DNA of 64,000 nucleotides from Paraspadella gotoi (GCA_051294375.1 CM119269.1:4918686-4982685), one strand, 5' to 3'. Numbered from the stretch's first letter, positions 37,735-49,317 are shown. The notes: generated by a model from the sequence alone, not told the origin. A program made the numbers and translations.

Positions 37735-37879
37735 TCCAAAAAAATAATTTCAAAAAAAAATTTCAAAATTTTTCCAACAAAATTTCAAAATCCATATTCA
37801 CAAAAAACCTGTGAACGACAAGTCTGTGAACAAAAAAAGTGATTTCTTTGGCGTCTCGCTTATGCGCCGGGTCGTTGTT

Positions 37880-38035
37880 TGGGTGTTTTAGTATCTGAGA
37901 GGAGAAGAGCAGGAGGAGGAAGAGCAGGAGGATCCTGCTTTTCCGTCTTTTATCTCTTGTCCTTTCTCGTGGAAACACACATCTGAACAAACAGAGCAAC
38001 ACGTCGCGTGCCCGCACGAGGAGCGACATGATGTA
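37880..38035. repeat. DIRS inverted terminal repeat, right
   Basis: Imperfect reverse complement of 32555-32700. The best-conserved part is GAAGAGCAGGAGGATCCTGC at 37921-37940. Confidence 0.8.
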
Positions 38036-38084
38036 AAAAGTCGCAAAGGCACCTTAAAATTAAAAAAAAAAATTACCAATCTGG

Positions 38085-38160
38085 GTTGACCCGCGGTTCG
38101 GACCCTTTCCACGGTCATCTTCCCTTTTTCTTCATTGATCCGCTCATTTTTAAGGATCTT
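38085..38160. repeat. Short dispersed repeat, copy 1
   Basis: Resembles 40025-40105 in the same orientation (GGTTCGGACCCTTTCCACGG against GGTTCGGACCTTTTCCATGG, followed by GGTCATC and similar pyrimidine tracts). The two copies flank the 5' part of NAGPA. Confidence 0.6.
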
Positions 38161-38873
38161 AGTTTTTTGGCGACTTTTTTTTTCTGACATCTTTGTTTTT
38201 ATGATAGATCGGCTCGTGTTGAAAAAAAACCCGAATTTCCACAATTGCTTTCTATTAAAAGAATTAAATTTAAGAGCAAATAATTATTTTGTTTTTTTGG
38301 TTTATGTGAATTATAAGCAAAGATAAATTGTAGTTTTGATGGCGCAGTAAGCTATCAATTCGGTCGCAACTTGTTGAAAAAGGTAAGCGTTTGCGAACCT
38401 TGACTTTTACGCTCTTTTAGTTAATTTCCGTCAAACAAACAATCATTGGATCGTTTAATCAATAAATCAATGAATCTGTCAATTAATAAGTAAATCAATC
38501 ATTCAATTAATCCGACCTACGGTCTTAGTCTTCATCTTCGGATCGCAAATCATCTAATCAAATTTTTTTCTCTGGCGACACAAATTGATCGACTGGTTTT
38601 TTCGTTTCGAAACCGAAATCCAAATTTGGAAAGTGACCCGACAAGATTTCTGCGAGTCGATGACATCCCTACCTCTACTCTGCCCCCCCGTTTACCCCCT
38701 CCCCCTTCACCACCACCTTTAGTTATTTTTTTTTACCGGCAAAACTCGGTCACCCGGTCGATGATCGATGGCAGAACCAGTTTTTCCATTTTCTCTTTCT
38801 CTTCTTTAAAGCGGAAGAATCGTTTCATTAATATGATTGTCTAACATTTTTTCTCCATCGTCGTTAAATTGAA

Positions 38874-39834
38874 ATGAACTTTTTCGTATTCGTCCTCATT
38901 TTCATTTTTTTTGAGCGAACGACGCGAGTCGCGGAAACGTTCCAAGTAAGTGAAGTTAGTTTCCTCTTTTAAGAAGTTGAGATTTTTCGCTCTGGTCGTA
39001 AACACCGTTTGCGACTAAATTAAATTCTAGGGAAAAAAATTTCGGTTTTACGAAATAAGTGTGACGACAGCTACAACTTTCTTTCCCTCAGGTAACTTTG
39101 AAACAAACTTACACGAGCAGTCGAATCAATCCTGGATTTCCATACGAGGTGTGGAACGTTTTGTAGATTACGAAAGGAATTTATATAATTGCCGTAATAT
39201 GATAAAATTTACCTACATTGACTTCCCTGATCTGTGATTTTATTTTATCTGTGAATTCAGCTTCACCCAGTTTCACAAAAGGAGCATCTTTCTTATCACC
39301 GATTCGATCGAAAGTTTCCTAAAGGAGATTCGTTCAAAATCGTTCAGGTATTTTCTTCCGGTCTTGATATTTATGACATTTATAATAATATATACAAATA
39401 CAGTCTGTTTTGGAAAAAAGAAACTTAAGCCCTTTCTCTTCCGACCCCCCCCCAAAAAAAAAACAAACACGAAACTAAAACAAACTACGTAAACACAAAT
39501 AAATTAAACAAAAAAAAAACAAAAAAAGGGATTCATCGGCCGCGTGGGCAGAGGACATCGGACGGTCTCCGTCTTGGAAGCCGCCGTCGTCGGCGAAGGC
39601 TACGTCTCTTGGCGATCCTCCTCCTCCTCTTCCTCCTCCACCCCGACCACCGTGACCCGCCTCGGCTGCTCCGGGCGCGATCGGCGCCTCGTCCGGGAGA
39701 CGGCGTCGGCCGAGGGCTGCGTCGTCGCCGTCAACGCCGGCTTCTACGACTCGTACTCGGGAGCGTGCAAAGGGAACGTCGTGTCGGACGGACGACGCGT
39801 CGTGACGGACGAGGCGGTCATTTTCGGCGACCTT
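38874..39834 (+). CDS. NAGPA: NAGPA-like uncovering enzyme, first four exons
   Basis: Four exons follow one another in phase 0. 38874-38945 encodes a hydrophobic start (MNFFVFVLIFIFF) that fits a signal peptide. 39092-39148 and 39261-39347 are short lumenal exons (the second ends FPKGDSFKIVQ). 39529-39834 begins GFIGRVGRGHRTVSVLEA and contains a serine run (WRSSSSSSSS), then CVVAVNAGFYDSYSGACKGN and VVSDGRRVV. The last two match the conserved NAGPA pattern of Asn-Gly/Ala-Gly-Phe-(F/Y)-Asp, Gly-x-Cys-x-Gly-Asn-Val-Val-Ser-Asp. All four donors begin GT (GTAAGT, GTGTGG, GTATTT, GTATAA). The last donor is weak, and an earlier one near RRV is possible. The rest of the domain lies at 32386-32456, 31493-32176, 31097-31240 and 29865-30001, all on the same strand but to the left. 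Confidence 0.85.
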
Positions 39835-40024
39835 GTATAACCACTTTTTTTGTTTCAAATTTGATAAACCCTTTTCATATTTTATACGATCTTGTTTGTT
39901 GTTTTTAATTTTAACAAATCCTTCAATTCCTCCTTTCAAAGAACAAACTTTTATTTTCATTTCTAAACTTTTTTTTAACCGTACAAGTCGCACAATTACT
40001 GTAAAATACATAAAAAACCGCAAG

Positions 40025-40105
40025 GGCGACCCATGGTTCGGACCTTTTCCATGGTCATCGTCTTTTTTTTTCCCTAAGAGATCCGCCAAATTGAAGGATT
40101 CTACC
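40025..40105. repeat. Short dispersed repeat, copy 2
   Basis: Same-strand partner of 38085-38160. Confidence 0.6.
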
Positions 40106-40119
40106 AATCAGGAGGCAGA

Positions 40120-41370
40120 GAGACGTAATTTGTGAAGGAAAGGAGGCACTAATGGTGCTGGGGGGGGATAGTCTGTATTACTTGATTTTTACTGACGATC
40201 TCGTAAAATGACGCTAAATCATCACTAATTCCCAAGTCTCTCACTCTAAACATTTCACACACGTCCCTCGAACCAATCACCCCTTCACTAATCTCTCTAA
40301 CACCGCCCCCCCATTCCTCCGTCCCCTCTCGCCTCCAGAAGACCGCAACGGAATACCTTACGTTCTCCGTCTCCACATCGTAGACTCGTCCAGCAACGTA
40401 CTACATGTATTCGAAGTTTCACCATGAAGACGACGGCGCAGTTGCGGTCGTGAAGGCTACACTCGCCAAGTCGGTCGACCGACGTATGATCGTCTGGTGG
40501 AGGGTCGTCGTACCCTTCGACGGATCGAAGGCTCTGGGATCTGGGCAGGAACATAACTTCATCGTGTACACGCAGGGATATCCCGATCCGGCAGAGATGT
40601 CGCAGGTTTGGGGTGGGGGAGCGAAGAGGGTTTTGTTTAGAATCGCTTGATTTCGATGTTTTCTAGTATAATCTATCAATATCTTAGTCGATAGATCAGT
40701 AAATTCTAAATATTAAATGAGTTTTAAAAAAGTATAATTTCTAATGGTGAATACAAATTAATTAAACGAAAAAAAGTAGATCGTTATATAAAAGCTAGAG
40801 AATTAAGATAACAGTACCCGTCACCTTCAAACCATTATTTTGACGTGTTACCTCTCCGCTCACCCGCCTCCTCTCAACACCCCCTTCACTTCAGACATAC
40901 TCGATCCAAGGCAAGCTGAGTTCCACCAACTGTGCGGGACCTCTCAAGTTCGGCTCCTCCAAGAAGCACATGCTCGCTCCTTCCGATTCTACGTCGCGGC
41001 AGCCTCTCGACTCCACCCAGAGATCAAACTTTTTCCAGGGGAAGCCACCTGGAAATATAATAGGTTGATGGAGATACCTCGTGAGCGTTCTTTTTCAACC
41101 CCATCACCTTACATTGTCTGATGGAGGGGGAGAAGAAGGGACGCGGTCAGTCTTTATGATACCTCAACCTCACTTCGACATCCTTGACCTGAAAATCATC
41201 TTAATCATATTCATCGTCATCGTGATTTTACAAAACCGATTGCCTTTTGTTTTTTTGACTGAGTTTTTGGGATCCAACGCATAAAAAAGTTTCTTTTCTC
41301 TTTTTCTTTTCAATTTCTATTTTCGTTTCTTCTTTTCCCCGAATCTCGATTTTTATTTCAAAGTTTAAGA
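40120..41370 (+). repeat. Extra noisy copy of laminin-G exons
   Basis: This stretch repeats 41725-42940 almost completely, with dozens of one- or two-base insertions and deletions but few substitutions. It includes the same two exons (here about 40336-40605 and 40895-41063). It ends at a 25-N gap at exactly the sequence that precedes the exon at 42946 in the other copy. Uncollapsed alleles or long-read gap filling explain this better than a real duplication. Confidence 0.75.
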
Positions 41371-41395
41371 NNNNNNNNNNNNNNNNNNNNNNNNN
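41371..41395. other. Assembly gap (25 N)
   Basis: Exactly 25 N, with duplicated sequence on both sides. I treat it as a block boundary. Confidence 0.99.
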
Positions 41396-41412
41396 ACACG
41401 ACTTCGACTGGA

Positions 41413-44400
41413 AAAGATATGACGACGACAATGTTTCGACCTTTCCCCAAGCCAGGTGCTCGTCGAAAATTTTCAATTACCCTCTTCGTTCGGGTCGCCC
41501 GTCGCCAACGCGGACACAATACGGAGATCATGTTTCGAGTTCAAGGAAATCGCGAAACGACGACTGGCGCCAATAACAAGATCATTTTGGGTGAGGGAAA
41601 GGGAGGGGGTTCTGGAAGGGGTTTTTGGTTGGTAAGGAGGGGGCAGGCGGGCCTTTGTCAGGGTATGGGGTTTGAAATTTTCAGCTGAATTAGTCCGAGA
41701 GGGAGTTTGACGAGAAGAACCGTAAATTGTGAAGAAAAGAGGCACTAATGGTGCTGGGGGGGGATAAGTCTGTATTACTTGATGATTTTACTGACGATCT
41801 CGTAAATGACCCTAAATCATCACTAATTCCCAAGTCTCTCACTCTAAACATTTCACACACGCGACTCCTCCTCAGACAGATCACCCCTTCACTAATCTCT
41901 CTAACACCGCCCCCCCTTCCTCCGTCCCTTCTCATCCTCCAGAGAGACCGCCAACGGAATACCTTATTCTCCTTCTCACCATCGATAGACTCCTGCAAAC
42001 GGTACTACATTATCGAGATTCACCATGAAGACGACGGCGCAGGTTGCGGTCGTGAAGGCTACACTCGCCAAGTCGGCGTCGACGACTATGATCGTCTGTG
42101 GAGGGTCGTCGTATCCTTCGACGGATCGAAGGCTCTGGGATCTGGGCAGGACATAACTTCATCGTGTACACGGATGGGATATCCCGATCCGGCAGAGATG
42201 TCGCAGGTTTGGGGTGGGGGAGCGAAGAGGGTTTGTTTTAGTATCGCTGATTCGATGTTTTCTAGTATAATCTATCAATAATCTTAGTCGATAGATCAGT
42301 AATTCTAAAATATTAATGAGTTATAAAAGTTTCAATTTCTATGTGAACAAAATTAATTAAACGAAAAAAGAGTATGTATATAAAAGCTAGAGAATTAGAT
42401 AACAGTACCGTCACATTCACAAACCATTATTAGAACGTGTTACCTCTCCGCTACACCGCCCCTCACACCCCCTTCACTTCAGACATACTCGATTCCAAGG
42501 CAAGCTGAGTTCCACCAACTGGTCGGGACCTTCAAGTTCGGCTCCTCCAAGAAGCACATGCTCGTCCTTCCGATTCTACGTCGGCAGCCTCTCGACTCAC
42601 CCAGAGATCAAACTTTTTCCAGGGGAAGCCACCTGGAAATATAATAGGTTGATGAGATACCTCTGTGACGTTCTTTTTCAACCCCATCACCTTACATGTC
42701 TGATGGGGGGGGGAGAAAGAAGGGACGCGGTCAGTCTTTATGATACCTCAACTCACTTCGACATCTTGACCTGAAAATCATCTAATCATATTCATCGTCA
42801 TCGTGATTTTACAAAACCGATTGCCTTTTGTTTTTAACTGATGTTTTGGATCCAACGCATAAAAAGTTTCTTTTTCTCTTTTCTTTTCAATTTTCTATTT
42901 TCGTTTCTTCTTTTCCCCGAATCTCGATTTTTATTCAAAGTTAAGTCTCGGCCCTCATTAGCGGAACCTCAAAAGACATGGTTGTCACGGGCGACGCTTC
43001 GATCAAAAGAAGCGGCGGCCTCTTCGGCGATCCGTACGCGATGCTCAACTCGGGGACGGCCAGGATCAAGAAGGAAGACGCCGTCGATCTTCTCCCAACT
43101 GCGACCATCGGTAAGTCCGTGTCTCTATCTCTCAAAGTGTCTCAATGTCTGTCTGTCTAAGTGTAAGTTTGTCTGTCTGCCTCCCTCTTTTTCAGTCTGT
43201 AGTCCAGTTTTAAGTTGCGACGCGAGTACTCGCCATGAGAAACTTGTCGGTCGGTCGGGCTGTCAGTTGGTATATCTGTTTGTCCTACCGACATCAGAAA
43301 TGCTTATAACTTGGGTTATACTTCATAAATTTAGTTTATATTTAGTTGTTTTTTTTAACCATTAACTATTATTAACGTTTGAAATCATCTTATAACATAA
43401 TCACATTACCCATAATTTAATACAGCTTAAATCATATAATGATGGTATTTTGATGCAGTACGTGTTTGGGTAGTCACATAATCACTTAAAAATATACATA
43501 ATAGAAAGTTACTGTGACGCAACACATTGGAATTAATTAATTTGAGCCAAAAATCACCTACTAAAATATGTAAATGATATTACGGGGTACTTGTTTCTCA
43601 TTTCTTTCTTTCTTCTTTTTTTTTTATCCCTCCCCTGTCCCCCAACCATTCCCTCTCTCACCGCGCCACCCACTCAGGTGCGTTCTGGCTCTACTTCAAG
43701 TCTTGCTCCCTCGCCCGTGGCAACCTCATGACGGTTTGGGACGCTTCCACTTCCAAAGCCACCATGGAGATTCGCCCCACGACTGCCGGAGACGCTCTCC
43801 AAGTCTGCTTCCCCAACGCGGTCAACCAGAAGGATTTACCAGTTGTCTTCACGACGCCCAAGGTGGAGTGATGATGATGGTGATGACGATGATGACGATA
43901 ATGATTGTGATAGTGATTATATGGATGATCGATGTTGAGGTTGATGGTGATGAATGAATATGATGTCATAATGCATAACAGTACTAAATATGTTGTAGTT
44001 TTTGTTGATGATGATGATGATGATGATGATAAAGATTATTATACCAATTATAAAGATAATGACGAAGACTGTCTCATTCTCCCTTCCTAGTTTTCAAAGG
44101 ATGAGTGGAATTACATCGGAGTCTTCAACTCGGGCGCCAACAAGTTGACAGTCGTCCTCAATTCGATCGTCGTCTACGAGGAAAGCCTCAAATCCTTCGG
44201 CGGCGTCGTCAAGAACGACATCGTCTTCGGAGCCAACAACATCGAAGGCAAAGGTGCGCTCGGAGGGTTCGAAGAGAAAAGGGCTAAAGGGGAGAGGGGA
44301 AACGCTTAACGTAAATATAGTTCAATACGAATCCATTAATTTTTTTAAAAAATAAGAAAAGTTTTCAGCGTTTATTCGGTTACTTTGTTTAATAAAAATT

Positions 44401-45890
44401 TTAAATTAATTTTCTTGACAAGCTTTCTAGTTGTTTCGTTCATAAGCTCTCATTAGATATATTTGTTATAGTAGAAATCGCTTCGACTTTCTTTTCTTCA
44501 TTTAATTTCGTAGTCTTATTGAATCGCGTCTAAAAAGGTTAGTCTCCGCCCACTATTCCAGGACCTTACTTCGGCGGGGATATCTCCAATTTTATGGTGT
44601 CGAACCATGGAAATGTCGGCTACAGCACCGTCGTTAACAACATCATGAAGTGGGCCAATCCCAACTGCGTTCCCTTCTTGGATCTGCCCGTCGAGGCGGG
44701 AAGTCCGTACAGGTGGGGGCCATAGTTATGGCAAGGACTTTTTCTTTCTTTTTATTTTTCGTTTCTTACTTACGCGATCTTAGTAATTATCTCTTAGTCT
44801 CTTCGTCTCTTACCACAAGCATCCTATTTGGACAGGCGTTGGTGGGTTAAGTCCTTCAATCCCTCCTACAAGATAATAACATTGCGAGCTTCTCTCAGAT
44901 TCTCTCGGTGTACCAATGAATTTATATCAAGTTTTTTTAAAACTATTTCAATATCAATATCTGTTTCCTCCTGGTATCTTATGTATCCCTTTTTTTCCCC
45001 CAAACAGAGACGGCAGCTGCATGCGCCTCGACGCCTCACCAGTCGGCTCCGACGTCCCCGCTCTTCCGATCAAATACACGCTCTCTCTCTCTCTAGTAAC
45101 CAGAGAGAGAGAGAGAGAACATGATTGGGGGAAGAAAGAAGCAATGTAAGAAATGAAATAAAAGGAAGATATTACGTAGATACAATTAAACATTTTTTTA
45201 AAATAAAAAGTGTTCTTCATACTGAATTTCTTTTTCACCATTCACCTCTCCCCCCCCTCTCATTACTCCACCACCACCGACCACCCTCATTCCTCTACCA
45301 CCACCAGGCACCAAGTATTCCTGCGACTGCACCGGCACGGGCTTCACCGGCACAGTCTGCGAAACCGACGTGGACGAATGCACTCAAAACAAGTGCGACT
45401 CGACGGGCTCCTCGGGATGCACCAATTTAGTCGGCTCCTACGACTGCCATTGCAAACCTGGCTTCATCAAGACGGACGCCGACAAGACGTGCAAAGAGTT
45501 TGCCAGCGGCTGCGACAAGAAGCCTTGCTTGCTAAACGGTAAGACCAGTTTTTAATGATACTGTTTTTGTTTTTAATGGCTTAGCTTAGGTTATTATGAG
45601 GGTAACCAGCTTTGAGGGGTAAAGCACATAAGGCGTCCTGACCAATTATACATGAATTCGTAAAACATTCCATTATTTGTAACATCGCCGGATTCACGGT
45701 CACAATTTTATGCCGATCCCCCCCCTCGCCTCGCGGGTCAGGCGTTTGCGCGAAGGGTTCGAGCCAATCCAACGACTTCTCTTGCTCCTGCGTTTATCCC
45801 ATCTACGGAGGATCCCCGTTGATGGAAGGCACCGTCTGCCAAACGCCCAAGAGCGGCGCCGGCGTCACGGTCTACGCTTCATTCGCGAAG
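41413..45890 (+). CDS. EGF/laminin-G protein, C-terminal part
   Basis: A chain of exons encodes two laminin-G domains followed by EGF repeats. The first exon (to 41590) has FSITLFVRVARR and TEIMFRVQGN. The second (about 41943-42206) has YDRLWRVVVSFDGS, typical of LamG, but its 5' half is frame-disrupted. 42483-42650 has GKLSSTNCAGPLKFGSSKKH (best read in the 40895 copy). Then come 42946-43110, 43678-43862 (AFWLYFKSC), 44091-44253 (DEWNYIGVFNSGANKLTVVL), 44562-44712 (YFGGDISNFMVSNHG) and 45008-45077, whose donor is lost in a (CT)n array. The EGF exons are 45308-45538 (SCDCTGTGFTGTVCE, then a calcium-binding type DVDECTQNKC) and 45742-45890 (FSCSCVYPIYGG). Exons from 42946 to 44712 keep phase. 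The protein is probably extracellular and structural or adhesive. Its N-terminal part is probably the gene starting at 50521, but the link between the two is inferred. Confidence 0.75.
44829..44885 (+). repeat. Dispersed repeat fragment (third copy)
   Basis: Matches part of 55505-55570 and 58139-58200: TTGGACAGGCGTTGGTGGGT, then CTTACAAGATAATAACAT-like sequence. It shows that this segment is a dispersed repeat and not only an overlap between contigs. Confidence 0.6.
45080..45118. repeat. (CT)n/(GA)n pair in an intron
   Basis: A (CT)n array, a short spacer GTAACC and a (GA)n array. It lies directly behind the last laminin-G exon and hides its splice donor. Confidence 0.85.
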
Positions 45891-45998
45891 GTGGGTAAGG
45901 TGCCGGTAAGGTGCGAGTAAGGAAAGGTTAAACTCGCGCAATTGACGTCTTTCAGTTCGCCCTCGATTTCAAAGAAAATTATCAGAATTAGATTAGAA

Positions 45999-46002
<4 letters not shown>

Positions 46003-46037
<35 letters not shown>

Positions 46038-46060
46038 CATCGGTGAGTTCGGTGGGAATG

Positions 46061-46107
<47 letters not shown>

Positions 46108-46130
46108 AGAGAGGAGAGAGAGAGAGAGAG
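46003..46130. repeat. (CT)n/(GA)n array at a block join
   Basis: Separates the EGF exon ending at 45890 from PRPSAP exon 8 at 46234. The array at 53820-53875, behind a copy of the PRPSAP exon 7 end, is also (GA)n, so the true intron 7 of PRPSAP probably runs through this microsatellite. Confidence 0.85.
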
Positions 46131-46233
46131 AAAGTTAAATTTATAAATTTTACTACGCCTTAATACCTACATATCGTAAATGACAGAAATATCCCTTCTT
46201 TACTCAAAAAATATCTGCCTGTCCTTTCCTCAG

Positions 46234-49200
46234 GACTGGACGAACCGGAACCGAATAACAACGTGATTGTCGTCGGCGGCGCTAACGGAGAGCGGCGCCA
46301 ATCGGAGGCCTGCATCCTCGGCGTCGACGCCGGTTTCGAGGCGCTGCTCGCCGACCGAAAGGGGGACGCTGAATCGAGCAGCACCGCGGCGTCGGCGTCG
46401 GCAGCAGCTCCGGCGGTCGATTCCTCCGGGAGAGGACGTAGAATGAGGTCTGTGAAGAGATTAATTAATCGAATGATAATTAAAAAGACATTAATTAATC
46501 GAATGATGATTTAAAAAAAATTAATTAATCGAATGATGATTAAAAACATATTAATTAATCGAATGATAATTAAAAAGAAAACCTCATTCGTCCGTTTGTC
46601 CGTTAGTCTTCGTTCTCGATGATGGAGATCGGTTTAGTTCGCTTCCACTCTGGGTATTCAGCCTGAAGAGCGAAAACGATAATTGAAAAAAACAAACAAA
46701 AAAACGAGGTTGAATCCTTTACTGAACTAACATACTTCCTTGCCTACTAATCAATATTTATAATTGCATATAAATTCTCATTTCAAAGTCGAGATCATTA
46801 ATAACTATGTTTCGCTCTCTCGGCCGGCAGCGACAGAGGCGGTCTGCTTGTTCGCTCCCAGTCGCTCAGGTACGATCCGTTGCTTTCCTCTTGGCCTTCA
46901 AAATCGCCTTTTCACTATTTAATCGTTTCATAATACTAGTCAGAATACGAGGTCAATATTAAATACGTATTTTTCTTAGAATATAATTTTCTTGAAGCAA
47001 AACACACCAAAGCACACAGTATTTACATAGATATTCCTGGTTTTTTTTTATATTTCCATTCGTATTTAACTATTGAATTTTCATGCAAAAATAATGTTTC
47101 TTTTGGATTCACCTCGTTGCTTTATTGCTTTGGTAATGCACATTGCTTACAGCTTGGCTTTGGGCTTTTTTTACTCTTCGTTCAACGGGGAAAATAACGG
47201 ATTTGAGGGGATTCGTTCTTTATGATCATAATTTTGTTTTAATTTTTTAATTTTATTTTATTTTCAAATTTTGTTTGGAATTATTTAATAATTTATCCAC
47301 TAAGAAATGAATTGACAAAAGAAGTCCCCGTAATACATCAGATATACGCATAGGTTATAATCACCGCAATATTCAACAATACACAAAAACATCAAACATT
47401 CAACATATATTGTACTATTTATGCATAATATTATTAAGCACTTTCAATCTATGTCGTTTTGTTGGCCAACTCATCGCCAACCCTACCGCCTCTACAGGAC
47501 GACTTCGGAACCAACGATCGAAGGCCGCGATACGAAGAACGACGACGAGGACGCAATCGTCGAGAGGACTTCGGAAAACGAGTCGAGGACGATTGGCGCG
47601 AAGGCATCGGAAGAAAGACCGAGCTTGCCACAAGTGGGTCTACGATTACGAGTAGCGATTCAACTGGACCAGCAACAAAAAGGGATCAATTCTCCCCTCT
47701 CCTCTCCACCTTTTTTCCCCTCGACCAGGAATGGATGCCGGCTTCGGCTTCTAAACGCGGCCCTCAAGCTCACCGTCCGGCCTCCAAACGGTTCGTCAGA
47801 AAATCCATTCGAAGGAAGTTGCCCACGCAGTCGCCGCTGGAACCTTTTCCGACGCTGAGTGAGTTTGTAACTTTTGTTTTTTTTAGATTCGTTTTCGTTC
47901 CCATATTTTCTTACTCGCCCTGAATCACTTACCGCACCGGCCCTTCCCACGCTCGGTCCAGTGGCCAAATCTCGACAGCCAATCACCGTCGTCGGCGAAG
48001 TCAGCGGGAAAATCGCCATCCTCATTGACGATACTATTGACGAAGTCGAGGTGAGTTTAACTACTACTAATACTACTAATACTAAAACTACTACTACTAC
48101 TTATACTACTACTAATACTACTACTATCGGTTATATCGAATGATTCATTTGATTTCATCGATATTTTTTATTTATTGTTTTTAAACTTGGTTTATTATAT
48201 TGTAAGTTTACCCTGATTGATTATTGATTTTAACGTTTTACTAATTTATTTGTAACATTATTTATTTATTTATTTTTATTCATTTCTAAATTTATCTATT
48301 TATAAATTATGCTTTTTTAACGTTTTGTTTCGATAAATTATCTATTTATATTAATTGCTATCTCTGTATCTCAGGGATTCGTCGTCGCCGCGACCGTCCT
48401 CAAAAATCACGGCGCCTCCAAAGTTTACGTCGTCGCGACGCATGGAATTCTTTCCGCCGACGCAGCCAGGTATATTTTGAGCCCAGTATTTCTCTCTTAA
48501 TTAGTCATAATGTTAGGACCCGCCGGTCCGTCCTCCTCCTAAAACGCCCCCGAGAATATTCTCGGGGGCGTTGAATATTTGAGGAAACTCTTCAACCCCG
48601 GCGAGATGCTTCGGTAGTCCAGAGATTCTTCAAAGGCATGATTTGGTGGCTTGAGCAGATCGACGATCAAATAGTCTCTTTATTTCTCTGAGTTTATGAA
48701 GAGTTTAAAAAGGGTACCTTAATAAAATAATCAAAGTATATAAATATTCAAACAGTACAATAAAGAATAATTATAAAAATTATTATTTAAACACTCAAAA
48801 GAATTACAAAAATCAGTATAAACTCAAAAACCAATGAATAAACTAAAGCACGAATGACGAAATGATCCAAACGATAAATCCTTGTGACGAAGTAAAGTTC
48901 GAACTCAGATATCACGATTCGCGAGTCTTTGGATCTAACAATAATCGTTTGATTTTAAACTTTCTCAATTTTTTTTAAACCAAGTTTGATCGAAGAGTCG
49001 GTCATAGACGAAGTCGTCGTCACCAACACAGTTCCGCACGTCGACCAAAAGCTCGAGGTAAGTGGAGTTCAGGGTCGGTAGGTTAGGCTAAGTTGGAAAT
49101 TGTGTGAAGAGAAGGTACAAATCTTAACTGGTCAGTGGTCAATTATTTCGGGCAATGTAATTTTGCGATGGCATTACCTTACCTGTCGACTCTTTTTCAA

Positions 49201-49317
49201 CAGACGCACAAGATCAAGACCGTGGACGTGAGCATTTTGTTGACCGAGTCGATGCGGCGAATGCACTACGGCGAATCCATGCAGCATCTCTTCAGGAACG
49301 TCTCTATTCACGACTGA
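46234..49317 (+). CDS. PRPSAP: PRPP synthetase-associated protein, exons 8-15
   Basis: PRPSAP proteins are non-catalytic relatives of ribose-phosphate diphosphokinase (PRPS). They bind and restrain that enzyme in a cytosolic complex that makes PRPP for nucleotide synthesis. Exons: 46234-46447, 46831-46869, 47498-47633, 47729-47858, 47962-48050, 48375-48469, 48985-49057 and 49204-49317. All internal phases agree and the last ends in TGA. Conserved parts are MAKSRQPITVVGEVSGKIAI, LIDDTIDEVE, VVATHGILSADAA, IDEVVVTNTVPH and KTVDVSILLTESMRRMHYGE. Exons 8-11 add about 170 residues of acidic, Ser/Ala-rich and then basic sequence where vertebrate PRPSAPs have only about 20. Two AATAAA signals (49556-49561 and 49563-49568) follow the stop. 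The gene starts at 56697, far to the right. Confidence 0.92.
46459..46579 (+). repeat. Minisatellite in PRPSAP intron
   Basis: Four copies of a roughly 30-base unit with the core ATTAATTAATCGAATGATGA lie just behind the donor of exon 8. Confidence 0.85.
48543..48572. repeat. 30-base perfect palindrome in PRPSAP intron 13
   Basis: AACGCCCCCGAGAAT is followed at once by its reverse complement. The surrounding 450 bases form the intron between exons 13 and 14. It may mark a small hairpin transposon; no clear terminal repeats were found. Confidence 0.85.

Larger units (their letters stand above)
32555..38035 (-). mobile_element. Decayed DIRS-type retrotransposon
   Basis: About 5.5 kb on the minus strand carries, in transcription order, a gag-like region, reverse transcriptase, RNase H and a tyrosine recombinase. 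This order, and the use of a tyrosine recombinase instead of an integrase, define DIRS elements. The ends (32555-32700 and 37880-38035) are inverted repeats of each other, as DIRS elements have. Every domain is spread over several frames, and both catalytic motifs of the reverse transcriptase are altered, so this copy cannot move by itself. Some frame breaks may be base errors of the assembly rather than mutations. Its left-side neighbours are NAGPA fragments, and the NAGPA start codon lies 840 bases to its right. In the inferred true order it sits upstream of NAGPA, not inside it. Confidence 0.85.

Noticed and set aside
40336-41063. A separate tandem copy of the laminin-G gene part
   Set aside because: Differences from 41.9-42.65 kb are almost only small indels next to a 25-N gap, so I treat it as an assembly duplicate.
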